Counted from the first letter of the stretch, positions 34,331 to 46,372 are shown. The stretch: 64,000 nt of DNA from Candidula unifasciata (GCA_905116865.2 CAJHNH020007667.1:62001-126000), one strand, 5' to 3'. Made by a program: numbers and translations. Notes: generated from the letters alone by a model not told the origin.

Positions 34331-34710
34331 GTATGCGTGGTCCAGCTATATAGAGCATTGTTTACATGTCCGATGTGAGATGAAGATGACGTCTACAATG
34401 AACAATGTGCTGTCGTAGACTTATTATTATAAGTAATACACGTGCGTGTGTACGTAGGGGTAGGTAGACGAAAGGGGTTGGTAATGCGGACCACATTCTC
34501 ATGCCATACTGCGGCTACCCTGGTAAAACAGGCCGCTGCGTTTGATTGTTGCTGAATTTGTACTTCAGTTATAAAGGATTCACTTATCTCCTTCATTTAT
34601 GTAATTGTTACTGTAGTATGCACCTGACGAATCTTTGACGCTACCACAATTACAAGCAGTCTTTTATTTTTCCTCCCAAAAATGTTCACACACACACGCG
34701 CTCGCGCGCG

Positions 34711-34753
<43 letters not shown>

Positions 34754-35624
34754 CAAAGTGCCAGTGCTCAACACAAAGTTTCTATTACATTCGAAATATG
34801 CCAGGCAATACATTATGCAATATATTGTGTGTGTCTTCTTTATTCGAATAAACAAAAAGAGAACGTCTTTATATGGAGGTTAGGGGAGGGGATTGCTTAT
34901 TAAAAGCTATTAGCGGCGCCAACACAGTTCAGATAAGAGGAGCTCTCAAGGAGCCCCAGCTCCATGTTTCACGTATATTGCGATTTTATTTTTCCTTAAA
35001 AACATTTTTGTTGTTGTTACTGTTATTAATATTATTATTATTATTATTATTAATTTGCAAAGAAATATAGTGCTTTGCTCGAAAAAATGTGAACATAAAC
35101 AAATACTTTTAAATATAATTTCTATAAATCGTTAAAGGGGACCTCATAGTCCCCCCCCCCCCACACCCCCACAAAATATATTTAAGTTTAGCTTCTAGGT
35201 TCCGGCACCTATGGTAGACTTTTGCCTTGAGTGTTGTTTACTTTATCCTGTGAAAAGATTCACTAAAAATGCCGGTCTTCTTACTATACAATGCATTCTC
35301 CGACCGAACTGCACGTTGCTGCATGGTTTTAGGTGCTTTCATATTTCTGTGTTCTACAGTTGGGCGTGGTTTACGCTCCTGTTCGATTCTTATCTGAATA
35401 GTATGTCTTAGACGTGCTATTCTTAAGCTTTACCACCCCCCCCCCACCACCCTCCCCAAACCATTACGGCTTCTTGATTGACAAGTCTCATTTACTTGGG
35501 TCTGTCTCCTTAGATCACATCAACACTGCAGGAGTCCTTTTCATGGCTACTTGGGTGGGGGGGGGGGCGAATAATGGCTAAAGCCATTTTGTGTGGAATT
35601 TTAATGATCCCCCTTTGGGATTGA
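34331..35624. other. Gene-free interval with CA repeat and poly(C) tracts
   Basis: Contains (CA)n with a CGCGCG patch (34684-34752), an ATT-rich run (35018-35055) and C or G homopolymers near 35151, 35434 and 35556. A block at 35500-35560 is the reverse complement of 63610-63665 (AAAAGGACTCCTGCAGTGTT), a dispersed repeat of unknown type. Confidence 0.5.
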
Positions 35625-36780
35625 TTTGATTTGATTTGTTTCAAGAACCGACATCACAGCACTTAGGGCATTCCCATAAGCGCTCCGTCCCCATCTTCAG
35701 CAGCCAGCGAAGAGTCCCGATACTAATAGTACCAGTAGCATTCTTTTAAACGTCCGTCTTGCCTTTCCTCTGAGCCTCGAGCATCTGCCAGAACCTCTCG
35801 TCACTCCCGGCTGCATCAATCTCACCAGACTGTGGTGATCCATCTGCTCCTCCGAACTGTACACGCTCTCCCACAAGGCACTAACCACGTCTGCCCTATC
35901 ATGCATCAGTATTCTACCCAGTTGTGCAGAACCAGCCAGTCTGTCCCCCTGTTCATTTCCCAACACACCGGCATCTCCCGATGAAAAATCCAGACAATAC
36001 TCCTCACTCGTGTCCTTCGCAGCGAAGCATGCCACTCTGCACGAAGCATACCTGTTCTGATCTTCCTCAGCATGCTTTCTGAATCAGTTACAATCACGAT
36101 GTGCGCGTCTTCTCTAGCCAGCGGAAAGCTGCAGTGACTGCCCCCACCTCCATTCTTAAGCTGGATGTTGTGGTATCATATGCTAGGCTCTCCTGCACCA
36201 AACGTCGACCATTACCTTTTGCTAAGAAGCCCCAAGCACTTCTTTTGCCTCTTGACACTGAACCGTCTGTGTAAATAATCAAATCCTCTGAGCGAGCATT
36301 ATCTTGAATTAATTGTTGAATTTTCACCTCTGTGGCACCTGCTGGCCAGTCTCTGCATTTCCGGTTCAGCGTGATTATGACTCTACACAAGTCTGACTGT
36401 TCAGGTGGCACTTTAACCCACTTCTCTCCTCGTCTAATGTTCTCAATGATGCAAACCTGTCTGATTGTGTCCTCTGCCTGAGCCATCCATGACCTCCCTC
36501 TTATCAGCCGCTGACCCTTAAACTGCACCCAGAGCTTCATGCAGAGGGTGGTCTGTTTCTGCAGCTACCCTGAGATATGACTTCGCCTGCAGCACCTTCT
36601 GCCTAGCTGCAACCGTCGGCAAACCAAGGATGTATCGCATACACACCACTGGGGTTTCTCTGGTGCAACCCAGAATGACCCGCATAGCCGAGTTCTGTAT
36701 GCGCTCTAGTTTGTCCATCTGACTCTTTGAGACGGTAAGCAGTCCCAGGCCATGATCAACCACTGACAGGATCAGGTGCT
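35625..36780 (-). pseudogene. LINE (R1 family) ORF2 C-terminal part: thumb and RNase H, with 3' tail
   Basis: On the minus strand, from 36775 downward: VVDHGLGLLTVSKSQMDKLE and NSAMRVILGCTRETP (post-RT region of Jockey/I-type LINEs), then an RNase HI domain with the residues in order: IIYTDGSVSRG, RMEVGAVTAAFRW, IVTDSESML and GNEQGDRLAGS. Two frameshifts (near 36530 and 36100) break it. The 3' end reads GCTGTGATGTCGGTTCTTG and then an (AAATC)-rich tail near 35625-35645. Three further 3' fragments of the same family lie in the window. Confidence 0.8.
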
Positions 36781-36784
36781 AATG

Positions 36785-38970
36785 TAGAGTTGAAAGCATT
36801 TTCTGCTCTCAGAGCCACGTCACATCACAGCGAATCACCAGATAGTATTGATACCTGCACAATACAGTACTTGCTGGTCCTTTTGAGGATAAGCAGAGCG
36901 TGAGGACTTCTCCGAAATTGTCATCAGATAGCATTGAAACCTACAAAACACAATACAATATCTGCTGGTCCTTTTGAGGATATGCAGCATCAGAACCAAA
37001 GCATTTATCAGAGCGAGAGGCCTTCTCCGCAATCACCATGTCTCGAAGAAACAAACCCAACGGAAAGCGCAACGGTCAGAGGAAACAACCCACTGACCGA
37101 TCCAACTCGGCAGCGAGATAGACGGAGACAGTTACTGCCAGATCAAAGGAAGACGCCCCGACTACTAGTGAGGCCCTGAGTGATGTTCCAGCGTCACCTG
37201 AACCAACACGTCCAACTCCAGAAACATCTCCAGATCGACGAAAGACAGGTAGCCATGAATTTCCTGCCACAATATTTCTCCGACAGACTAGCTTGGGCCG
37301 GACAGCAATCACCACACTAGCAACACTAACGTTGATTAATATGCTGGAGATTATGTTAGGCAAGAGGGCGGTCGCAAAGATTAGAAGAACTCGAGAGGGA
37401 GTGATAGCTTCACTAAACAGAACCAACCGCACCTCAGACATGCTGGATGACATCCAACACAACGGCAAGAAAGAAATCCGACTGTCTGAGGAGATAACTG
37501 TGACGGCTACAATCTTCCAAAATGTAAGACGCTGGGTGATCCGAAGAGTCGGCCTGCAATGGAGCAACGAAGAAATACTACAACAAATAAGGAAAGATAA
37601 CCCCAGTATCACAATCAACCAAGCAGAGAGACTGGGCTCAAAACTACATCCACTACCAGTAGCAGTGATAACATAAGAAGGAGAAGACATCCAGGATAAA
37701 GTCTACTTAAATCAAAGAATGCAAAGACCAGAGCAATACGTACCACAGGTGATCCAGTGCTCTCTTTGTCAAAAGGCCTGGCAATCTCGAGCCACTTGTG
37801 TGAGCGAACAAGAAGTATGCCGATACTGTTCAGAACCACATGCCTTCAACAATTGCCCTCTGGCAAAGCTGGACACAGACTTTAGGTCTCCAAATCCGAG
37901 CAGGAAGTGCGCAAACTGCTACGGCCAGCACAGCGCCAGATACCTGGGGTGCCCCTATCTGCAACAATGCCGAGACATAGCAACCACGGCCATACGGGAA
38001 AAGATTCCATACCATGAGGCCCGCAGAAGACACGAACCACAAAAGGCATAACGACAGCTATCACCACCGAACTGAACAACGAGATGGCTCGACTCAAAAG
38101 TGACATCCAAGCTCTTAGAGACGAGAAAGAAGCATCCAAATCCCAACGAAATGAAGACAGAGATGAAATAACAAGCCTTAGAGTTATCATGCAGGCGACT
38201 CTTGACACCCAGAAACGAATGGCAACAGAGATGACGAATTTCAAGGAGGACATCATGAATGCACTCTCTACTATCCAGACACAGAAGGAACAGTCAACTA
38301 AAACAAGGGAAGACGAGACAAGTATCGCTGATTTGCGGGAGTCCCAACAGCTTCTCGCGAAAGAAGTCACAATGATCAAGAAAGCACTTGCTGAAACAGA
38401 GAAAAACCCTAACCCTAAGACTAAGCAAGGAACTACAGGCAACCAACAGAGTTATGGAGGAAAGAGAGAAAGCACGAAAAAAGCAGCAAGAAGGCAGCAA
38501 ATACAGTCACCCAAACCTCAGGGAGCCGAGACCCAGAAAAAGCCATATCAAATACCAGACAAGAAAATACCGGTGCCGCTGATGGGTCAGTTTCTGGACG
38601 AAACCACTATACAAATAAACCAACGCATTAGGGAGCTGGAGGATCTGAACTGCTTTAACACAGAATTGCAAAAAGGATGATGTACCATGGTCATCACCAG
38701 AAGAACCGATCCGACAGCCAAAACCAGAAGTCAAACGAGATCGATACCGTTACCACAAACATTAATGCCAGAGACGACACCACCAACGCCAAAACTACCT
38801 AAACCCTATGTAGGAGAAGCACTTTACAACAAGGATACGAGAAGACCACCAAATAACAGCAGAACCCACCATTATTTTCTTCAGTACCTGCACAAAGCAT
38901 TCCAATTCCAATTCCTTTTGAGAAAAAAGAATGAAAAGCTCGACCACGTTCTGACTGCTGCTAGCTAGCC
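36785..38970 (+). pseudogene. LINE ORF1 (gag-like, zinc knuckles) with tandem 5'UTR monomers
   Basis: Frame from ATG 37038 continues with only two in-frame stops (TAG near 37120, TAA 37674) to about 38050. It carries CSLCQKAWQSRATC (knuckle with the His lost), CRYCSEPHAFNNC and CANCYGQHSARYLGC, the triple zinc-knuckle arrangement of Jockey/I-type ORF1 proteins that bind RNA. After a frameshift near 38050, about 38084-38680 encodes a long charged helical, coiled-coil-like segment (MARLKSDIQALRDEKEASK), then a Pro/Thr-rich tail to the stop near 38967. The usual order is coiled coil before the knuckles, so this order is unusual. The upstream sequence 36830-37030 holds two tandem copies of CTGGTCCTTTTGAGGATA with similar surroundings. 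No ORF2 follows. Confidence 0.7.
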
Positions 38971-40421
38971 GAGGCTGCTAGCAGTCTTCGCCTATATTTG
39001 TGGTCTGGGTTATTTGCGTCACTTTCGTGACTGAATTCTAGTAATTGTGCCATTTCTGGCTTGATGCTTCCATCCGAATTAGACCGCTCGCCTTCCACCC
39101 TGTTGTTACTTGTGCATGTCTTAACTAGTCTTACTTAGTGTTTCCAGTTTGCGTTGTTTCCCTTTGATTTGGCCAGGCGTATTTCGTAGGGGTGCTCGCT
39201 TTTCCACACAACGTCCTTTGGACCACCATTTACAGTTTTAAAATTTTGAGTATTTATTTATTTTGCCAAAAAGTGCTGAAAACAGTTTTTGATTTTGGAT
39301 AGTTCCGAAATGTGAAATTATTTCGCGTGTGGCCATAGTGGTCTTATAGTTGTCTTCCTGAAATAAGAACGGGTTAGTCATTTCATGTGGATATGTGTGT
39401 AAACTGTTGTGTGGAGTCTTAACGCGGATCTAATGGTCATTTGTTAGTGAGTGTTCCGGTTCTGTCTGTTTGGGATGGCAGCTAGGTTACGGTGTGCGTA
39501 AATACCATATAACCGGAGCATTCAGCTCACGCTTTGAGATCCAAATGTTCAGCGATGAGAATTGCTGTGGCATGTTTTGTAACGAACTCGCGTGCCTTAT
39601 GTGGGAATGGGTTGGGGGGTTAAACTCGTAGTGCATCCGAAAGAGGTAGGGAAGGGTTAGGGGAAAGGGGGCAGAAGGCCATTCAGTCATTTCTCGTCGT
39701 TGCCGTCTTGCTGCATTCTAGCGTGGCCTTTTGCCGGGACTATGTGTATCATGTTACCAACCTTTGCTATAATCCCAATGATGGGGTGGTATTGGTGGTT
39801 ATGTGTTCTAGTCCTGTCAGTATCGAGTCACTTGTTTTCCCTATTTGCTATCAGTCATATCTTGTTGTGCCATGTGCATGTTGTATGCATGATGTGGAAT
39901 GGGATGGTTTTGAGTATGAATCCCCGAAATATATGGACGCACACAACTAAGTGTATGCGCACATGCAGCACTCGAGTATTCATATACGCAGACAACACTA
40001 CACGTTTGCAAGTCCGTTCATACTTATCCGTGAATGCACATCTAATTGACATTACGTACACACGCAAACTCTTTTATATGTGTCGACCAATGTCTACATA
40101 AATGTACTTACTTTCATGACAAAAAAAGTACTTCCACATGCAAGGACACTCACACTTCTATGTTTTGCCTGTTATTGTGTATCGCTATGTCTGTACTATA
40201 GTTTTGTCGTGTCACTTTTTAAGTCCCTGGTAGGTGATCTGTACGTTACGTTCTTATCATGTTCTGGTGGATGGTGTGTGTTGGTGAGGTTCTTGCTGGT
40301 GCACACACTTCATTCCATGTTTTCTCATTAATTAACAGCCATTCAACAACCTAATTCATAGGGTTCTGGAGTGCACTGTCATTCACACACACACAAATAT
40401 ATAAAATAAATATACATGCTC

Positions 40422-40514
<93 letters not shown>

Positions 40515-40769
40515 CATATACACATATACATGCATACAAATTACTTTTCTATATCCATGTAATCGTTCATCTGTATCTTTCGCACAGTTATATTCCCACT
40601 TTCCTGTCCATATATAACCCCTTACCATTCGCCTACATACGCACTCGTCTTTGTGTATCCACACATGCGCATATCTATGTACCCATCATACTTACATTAC
40701 CTCCCTTACTCCAGGGTGTCCGGACTGACCATCTGATCTGTTCTTTCTACTGTCTTAAGTTGCTCTTTA
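38971..40769. other. Gene-free interval
   Basis: No coding exon recognised. A (TA)n microsatellite at 40424-40502 passes into CA. The 39.0-40.3 kb part has slightly higher GC and no repeat that I could pair within the window. Confidence 0.5.
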
Positions 40770-42840
40770 TCCTGGTCTTTTTAGTTTTGGTTTGTTTTAA
40801 TTAGGTATTGTTTAACTGGTTTTTGAATGTCTTTATTGCTATCCACCTTTAGACATTTATTTGCAGTTATCTGTTGTTTGCGTTTTAGAAAATACTCCTC
40901 AATGGGTTTCCTCTCCAATTTGTATTTAGTGCAGTTGCTTATATAATGTTATATTGTATTATCCTGAAAGCAATGCAGACATAGAGGAGATCTAAATTTC
41001 TCTGGATGCCATCCTAACCTAGCTCTCCATAATAGTTTGCTGGGATTTTCAGTTTGTCCCGTACCTGTGTGTTAAGGCTGGGTTCTTGAAGGTTGTTGTA
41101 TGCATCTCTGCCATTAGTGCTCATCTGCCACTGGAGTTTCCACATTTTAATATGTCTTTTAATTATGCTATTCCTTTCAGTTTTTCCGAGTCCTACTTCA
41201 ACTAAAGAATCACATTTAGTTCCTTTTTCTGGCTGCTTGGTCAGCTTTTTCATTACCTATTATACCTCTATGTGCTGATACCCATGCAATGGTGACTTGG
41301 CATCCTTTATTCTTGAGTTGGGTTTAGGATCGTTTCTTTAATATCTGGTCTACTGCTAGTTTTATGTGTTTTTAACGTCTGCACTGAGGACAGCGAATCT
41401 GTCAGTATGGTAAATTTGGTTGGAGGTTTATTTATTACCATCTCTAGTGCCTTCATTATTCCGACTAGTTCTGCTGTGCATACTGCCACATGGTCTGTTA
41501 TTTTATATTCTCTTTGCATATTCCATTGAGGGATTATTACTCCTGCTCCTACTTCTCCTGCTTCATTCTTAGACCCATCAGTGTATGCAATCAGGTTGTC
41601 TGATCGGATCTGGTCTATGTATTCTTCTGTTATTGTTTTGGCCTCAAACGCCTCAGTATTCTTGTTAATATTTTTTCATGACTCATGTCTGTCCTAGGCA
41701 GTTCTAGTCTCCATGGAGGGATTTGAGGGACAAACCTAACGCTTGCCTCTAGAGTCCTAGCTAAGTCCTCATTATCGGTAATTTCTAGTGCAGCGTCCCA
41801 GGCTGCTGGTCTCAGTATGTCTCTGATCGATCTGTCACCTGGGTGGGTAAAGTTATGATGAAAAGCGTCTGAAGCTGGGTGTCTGGCATCGTTGGCCGCT
41901 TTCATCCAATAGCTATAAGTTAGTTGCTTCCTTCTGAGGTTAAGCGGTGTGATGCCTAGTGCTACCTCCATGGCCTCCCTAATGACCTCTCCACGGCGAT
42001 TCTCATCCACATGGTGGCACTTAGTGTCATTGGGTGTTTATCGTTTGTGTGATGTCCTAGTGGGATAGAAAGTCAGTCAGTCAGTCAGACCAGAAACGTC
42101 ACCACAAATATAGCAGACAGGAAAGAGAGCAGAAATGTGATCTGACCTAGCTAAAAGTGGTTAACGTAAGAGAATTAGAAATTCTCTGCTCTATGTCAAT
42201 TGCAGCCATAGTCTTAAGTGCACTAAGTCCTTTTTGGCATCTCGTCACAACACTCCCAAAATATCATTAAATAACAGGCTCTTGTGAAATGTAATTCCCA
42301 GATACTTCAGTTTGCTCTCTCTGTTGACGTTTCTACCATCTATCGTGAGACTTGGGACATTAGCTTTAACGATTCTGTTGTCCAGAGAACACCACAGAAC
42401 AGACGCCTTTTCCGGGTGGACGATAGCCCTCATTTCTGTACACCACTCAGTCATGTTGTCTACTGTCGCTTGTAGCTCCCGGGCTGTTTGTTCCCTCTCT
42501 CTCCCCCCCCCTGCCTATATGCAAGTATATCATCCGCAAAAGTCAGTATCCTTCCAATTCCTGGTGCTTCTAGGCTTGCAGTCTTGCTCGTATACACGTT
42601 AAAGAGCACAGGCGAGATGGCGGATCCCTGTGGCAGTCCTGGGGCCAAAGTGCATGGTTCTGAGGTCCATGAACCCAGTCAGAGAGCAACCCGACGTGAA
42701 TACAGGACAGCTGCAACCCAATTCACCAGCCATGGACTGACCTTCAGGAATGTTGTTTTAACGTCAAAATTTTTTTGTAGCATGCAACGTCAACGGCCAT
42801 GTCTGTTACAATGGAATTTGATTCAGTACACAGAAAAATC
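40770..42840 (-). pseudogene. LINE (R5) ORF2 fragment: reverse transcriptase, RNase H and C-terminal zinc motif
   Basis: From 42840 down: ALYSRRVAL-like thumb approach, APGLPQGSAISPVLFNVYT and RILTFADDILAY (catalytic motif FADD, where most LINEs have YADD), LTIDGRN and KLKYLGITF (42245-42454), a linker at 42010-41630, then RNase H: LIAYTDGSKNEAGE, TAELVGIMKALEM, ILTDSLSSV and, after a stop, WVSAHRGIIGNEKADQAA. The C-terminal CLHC-containing zinc-like segment is near 40960. Frameshifts and stops throughout. A Jockey/I-type LINE, not closely similar to R1. Confidence 0.78.
41988..42090 (+). mobile_element. Short hairpin retroposon, 3' fragment
   Basis: GACCTCTCCACGGCGATTCT, then GGTGTTTATCGTTTGTGTGA and the tail GTCAGTCAGTCAGTCAG. 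The hairpin part is missing. It overlaps the edge of the open segment of R5, so the two are fused. Confidence 0.75.
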
Positions 42841-42903
42841 GTCAAGAAAATTTGAGACCGAGGCTGGCATGTTTATTCTGTGTATGGCAGGTAGGTAGTT
42901 GTA

Positions 42904-43085
42904 CCCCACCAGGACATCACACAAGCGATAAACACCCGGTGACACAAGTACCACCATGCGGATGAAGATCACCCGTGGAGAGGTCCCAGAAACCCCTTTC
43001 AGCCGTGAGGCCATATTTTTTTAATCGCGGCTATATTCAGGGCCTATGGCAAAAACCAGGGTGGAGCTTCAAATAACAAAACAAA
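42904..43085 (-). mobile_element. Short hairpin retroposon, diverged copy
   Basis: The minus strand reads from CTCCACCCTGGTTTTTGCCA to the CATCGGGTGTTTATCGC-like block. The hairpins are disrupted and the first one is absent. Confidence 0.75.
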
Positions 43086-43150
43086 CTAAAAATTGAATCC
43101 CACATGGGGACTACTAAATGTAGTTTACCTGTAATTTTGCTGTGTGTTAT

Positions 43151-43378
43151 GACTGACTGACTGACTTTCTACCCCACCAGGACATCACACAAGCGATAAA
43201 CACCCGATGACACAAAGTGCCACCATTAGGATCACCGTGGAGAGTTCCCAGAAACCGCGTTCAGACAATTGGCCATATTTATGGCCTGCCTATATTGCGG
43301 CCCCTGGCAAAAGCCAGGGTGGGGCTTCAAATAACAACAAATTTCGTCCTAAAAAGGACGAAACTGGATTACAAGGTG
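43151..43378 (-). mobile_element. Short hairpin retroposon, complete, with target duplication
   Basis: 228 bases. Read on the minus strand it has hairpin 1 TCGTCCTTTTTAGGACGA, hairpin 2 CCCTGGCTTTTGCCAGGG, hairpin 3 GGCCATAAATATGGCC, a shared 3' domain (GACACAAAGTGCC complement) and an AGTC-repeat tail. Flanks TGTGTGTTAT (43141-43150 and 43379-43388) are a perfect 10-bp duplication. Confidence 0.88.
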
Positions 43379-43499
43379 TGTGTGTTATTGTCGCAATTAG
43401 GCATCATATATAATCTTCTGTGACCGAAAGTGGTGATATAACCACACCATGCACTATCCGGACATTATGTTACTTTGTAACAGTCGGGGCTCCCAATAT

Positions 43500-43610
43500 A
43501 ACCAAACAGTTGAACAGGTTTTCGGTGATATGTGCCTGGTGATTCTCATCCGAATAATGCCACATTGCACTTTGTGTCACAGGGTGTTAGTCGCTCAGTG
43601 TGCGGTCCTG
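43500..43610 (+). mobile_element. Short hairpin retroposon, decayed 3' fragment
   Basis: GGTGATTCTCATCCGAATAA, CACTTTGTGTCACAGGGTGT and TCGCTCAGTGTG correspond to the 3' domain of the family, with many changes. No tail. Confidence 0.5.
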
Positions 43611-43735
43611 GTGCCTTACAACTTCGCTCAAGAGTTAAGATACACAACTGTGTATTGACTTACCACATTAAAATTTCTGGTTATGTCCCTTGAACTATCA
43701 TAAATATTATATTCATCCGAAGAAAGTGTTATCAA

Positions 43736-43976
43736 TCAAATCAGTTTGTATCTACGATACCCAGTTTCGTTCTTTGCAGGACGAAATTTTTTTGTTATTT
43801 AAGGCCCCACCCTGGCTTTGGCCAGGGGGCGCAATATAGGCAGGCCATAAATATGGCCAATTGTCTGAACGCGGTTTCTGGGACCTCTCCACGGCGATCC
43901 TCATCCACATGGTGGCACTTTGTGTCATCGGGTGTTTATCGCTTGTGTGATGTCCTGTGGGGTAGAAAGTCAGTCA
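43736..43976 (+). mobile_element. Short hairpin retroposon with target duplication
   Basis: Hairpin 1 is TTTCGTTCTTTGCAGGACGA, where the C-to-T change keeps a G-T pair. Hairpin 2 is CCTGGCTTTGGCCAGG and hairpin 3 is GGCCATAAATATGGCC. The tail is GTCAGTCAG. Flanks GTTATCAA at 43728-43735 and 43977-43984. Confidence 0.85.
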
Positions 43977-44329
43977 GTTATCAAATCTGACTAGTTCGTT
44001 GAACAATTGATAAACACGCATGCAAGTAATTTTCTTGAAGACTGCCTGTTAGATCGTAATGGTAGACTTTTGAGATGTTTACTTGCATTTGTTTCAGTAA
44101 GTAATGCACACTATGACTGGTTTAACAGGGGTCAAAGAAAACCTACGTAATTTCATGATTTTCTTGTGCAAAGTCGCACTCTTAGTGACCCGATAAGAAA
44201 ATAAGACGTCGTTCAAGGTTGCTTAGTCAAAGACGCATCCACAAATTAATGTTGAGTTATTGTGTCACATGGCTAGCATATAAAAGCTGACACAAATATC
44301 AATTTCAAAATGAATTTGAGATGCAAATT

Positions 44330-45400
44330 TATAACTATGCAGAAGGTTATCGTTTTACTGTACCAGCACTTCCTCGGAGAATCTTAAGATGGGCCATTTA
44401 TGTTCTGACATTCATGACCCAGAGAAACAAACACGATTGGCGCTTGGTCTGGATAGAGCAGGATTTAACCTTCGGATTAGATAGGACACAGAGTACACTC
44501 ACGTCAAGCAAGGAAGGAAAAAGAAAGTTGACGACTTTGATGTAGATGTCATTAGACGTAAGATCTTAAAGATGTTAGAGACAAATCAATTTGTTACTTT
44601 TCGAAAACTAAAATTAACATTGAAATCACACTGCAGTATTGTAAGAGCCACCGGGTTCACTTTCAGGAAAACTGTTGGTGGAAGGAATGTTATTTCTGAA
44701 AAGACACGTTTGATTGCTAGTCGAAGCAAAAACCTGAGACAGATCCCAGAGTGACAGAGGCAAGGCTATGGTATTGTATATGTTGATGAATCCTGGGTTA
44801 ATGTTCACATTACGTGTGCTAAAGAATAACAATCAGTAAACGGTGAACAGAAAAGAAACATTCCAAGCAGCAAAGGCCAGCACAATTTACTCACTTATGC
44901 AAGAAGCAGAGAAAAATGGCCTTATCCATGATGCTGGACTTATTTTCCAATCAAAACGTACAGATGATAGGGACTACCACACTGAAATGAATGGATACAT
45001 TTTCAGGCACTGGATGGAGAATGATCTTCTTCCAATTCTGGACAGACCACCATGCTTAGTAATATATAATGCCGCCTTTCATAACGCCGTATCAGAGGAA
45101 GACAAAGTACCAATGACGTCAAATATAAAAGATTAAATTAGGACACGGCTTGCTAGGGAAAAAGTCAACTTTGACAACACATATTTGAAGGCAGAGTTAT
45201 TGCAGCTTGTGAGGAAAACAAATAAGACAAAGGTGTATCACACTGACAATATCATCAATGAATACGGCCACATTTCTCTGCGACCCCTTGCATAGCATTC
45301 ACACCTCAACCAACTGGAGCTTGTCTGGGCTAACGTCAAAAGACAAATTGCCAAAAAGAACAGTACATTTTAAATGTGTGATGCTGAGAGTCCCTCTCAA
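44330..45400 (+). pseudogene. Tc1/IS630-like DDE transposase relic
   Basis: A helix-turn-helix-like start, then SIVRATGFTFRKTVGG (44630-44680) as in IS630/Tc1 proteins before the catalytic core. GYGIVYVDESWVNVH holds the first Asp (44768-44812), DYHTEMNGYIFRHWMEN with a following IYNAAFHN matches the second-Asp region (the Asp itself is changed to Asn), and near 45265-45350 GHISLRPLA, a stop, then HLNQLELVWANVKR matches the NPIEL-W block with the catalytic Glu. Several frameshifts and stops. Terminal inverted repeats were not found. Confidence 0.75.
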
Positions 45401-45604
45401 AAACAGACATTTATTTCTGGAGGGAAAAAAAGGGGTGGGGAGTATAGAACATGTGCTCCGAGAGGAAGGCGAGTACTAGCACCGAGATGGATTAAAGTTT
45501 GTCCAGTCAGTAACAGTTGTCAACCTTTTGTGACCGTCAGATTTGGAATTATTGAGAAAAAACACATTTTTTTTAAAATGAGTGGTTGAATATCATCAAC
45601 CCGA

Positions 45605-46003
45605 AAGGTACATCTACAATTGCAAGAAATACATCTCCCTATCCAAATATGTCAACTATAATACAATTTTATGTGCAGATAAGGTACATCTACAATTGCA
45701 AGAAATACATCTTCATATCCAAGTATGTCAACTATAATACAATTTGCTTTGCAGATAAGGTACATCTACATTTGCAAGAAATACATCTCCATATCCGAAA
45801 ATGTCAACTATAATACAATTTGCTGTGCAGATAAGGTACATCTACATTTGCAAGAAATACATCTCCATATCCGAAAATGTCAACTATAATACAATTTGCT
45901 GTGCAGATAAGGTACATCTAGTCATCTACATTTGCAAGAAATACATCTCCATATCCAAATATGTCACCTATATAAAATTTGCCGTGCAGAGAAGGTACAC
46001 CCT
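45605..46003 (+). repeat. 76-bp minisatellite
   Basis: Units start at 45605, 45681, 45757, 45833 and 45909 (AAGGTACATCTACAWTTGCA), spacing exactly 76. The last unit has a small insertion (TAGTCATC) and the partial end is at 45992. It lies directly after the Tc1/IS630-like relic. Confidence 0.92.
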
Positions 46004-46039
46004 GGGGTCTAATAGTGACCGAAGGGGAATACTAACTTT

Positions 46040-46372
46040 CGCATATTGGGGATTAAATTAAACAAGGCAGACACGTTGGCTGGATCTGCACCACTGGGTG
46101 TTGAATTGATACGTAACAAGGCAGATGTGGTCAAGGCCTTTTGGGAACAAGTAACAAAGTCAGAAGAGAAAATAGATTACCACGGCCTGAAGAGAATGAT
46201 ACACCTGGGTGTGTCCAGAGAGCACACTACACTCAAAGGCAAGATGGACATATAATCAGACTGCGTCGAGTACCATTAGCATTGGAACTCTGCGCTGGCT
46301 GCTGAAGATGGGAATGCCCCGAGTGCTGTGATGTCTTTCTTGACTCAGCTCAACTGAAACAAACATGAATGA
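46040..46372 (+). mobile_element. LINE (R1 family) 3' fragment
   Basis: Encodes KADTLAGSAPLGVELIRNKA and DVVKAFWEQ, the end of the R1 RNase H domain, then the shared 3'UTR (GGAACTCTGCGCTGGCTGCT, GAGTGCTGTGATGTC) and an A-rich tail. 5'-truncated. Confidence 0.75.

Noticed and set aside
42488..42898. 136-codon plus-strand open frame
   Set aside because: It is antisense to the reverse-transcriptase core of R5.
43342..43363. Possible hammerhead ribozyme from GTCC...GGACGAAA in hairpin 1 of the short retroposons
   Set aside because: The required CTGATGA core is absent on both strands in all copies. The GAAA is part of the palindrome itself.
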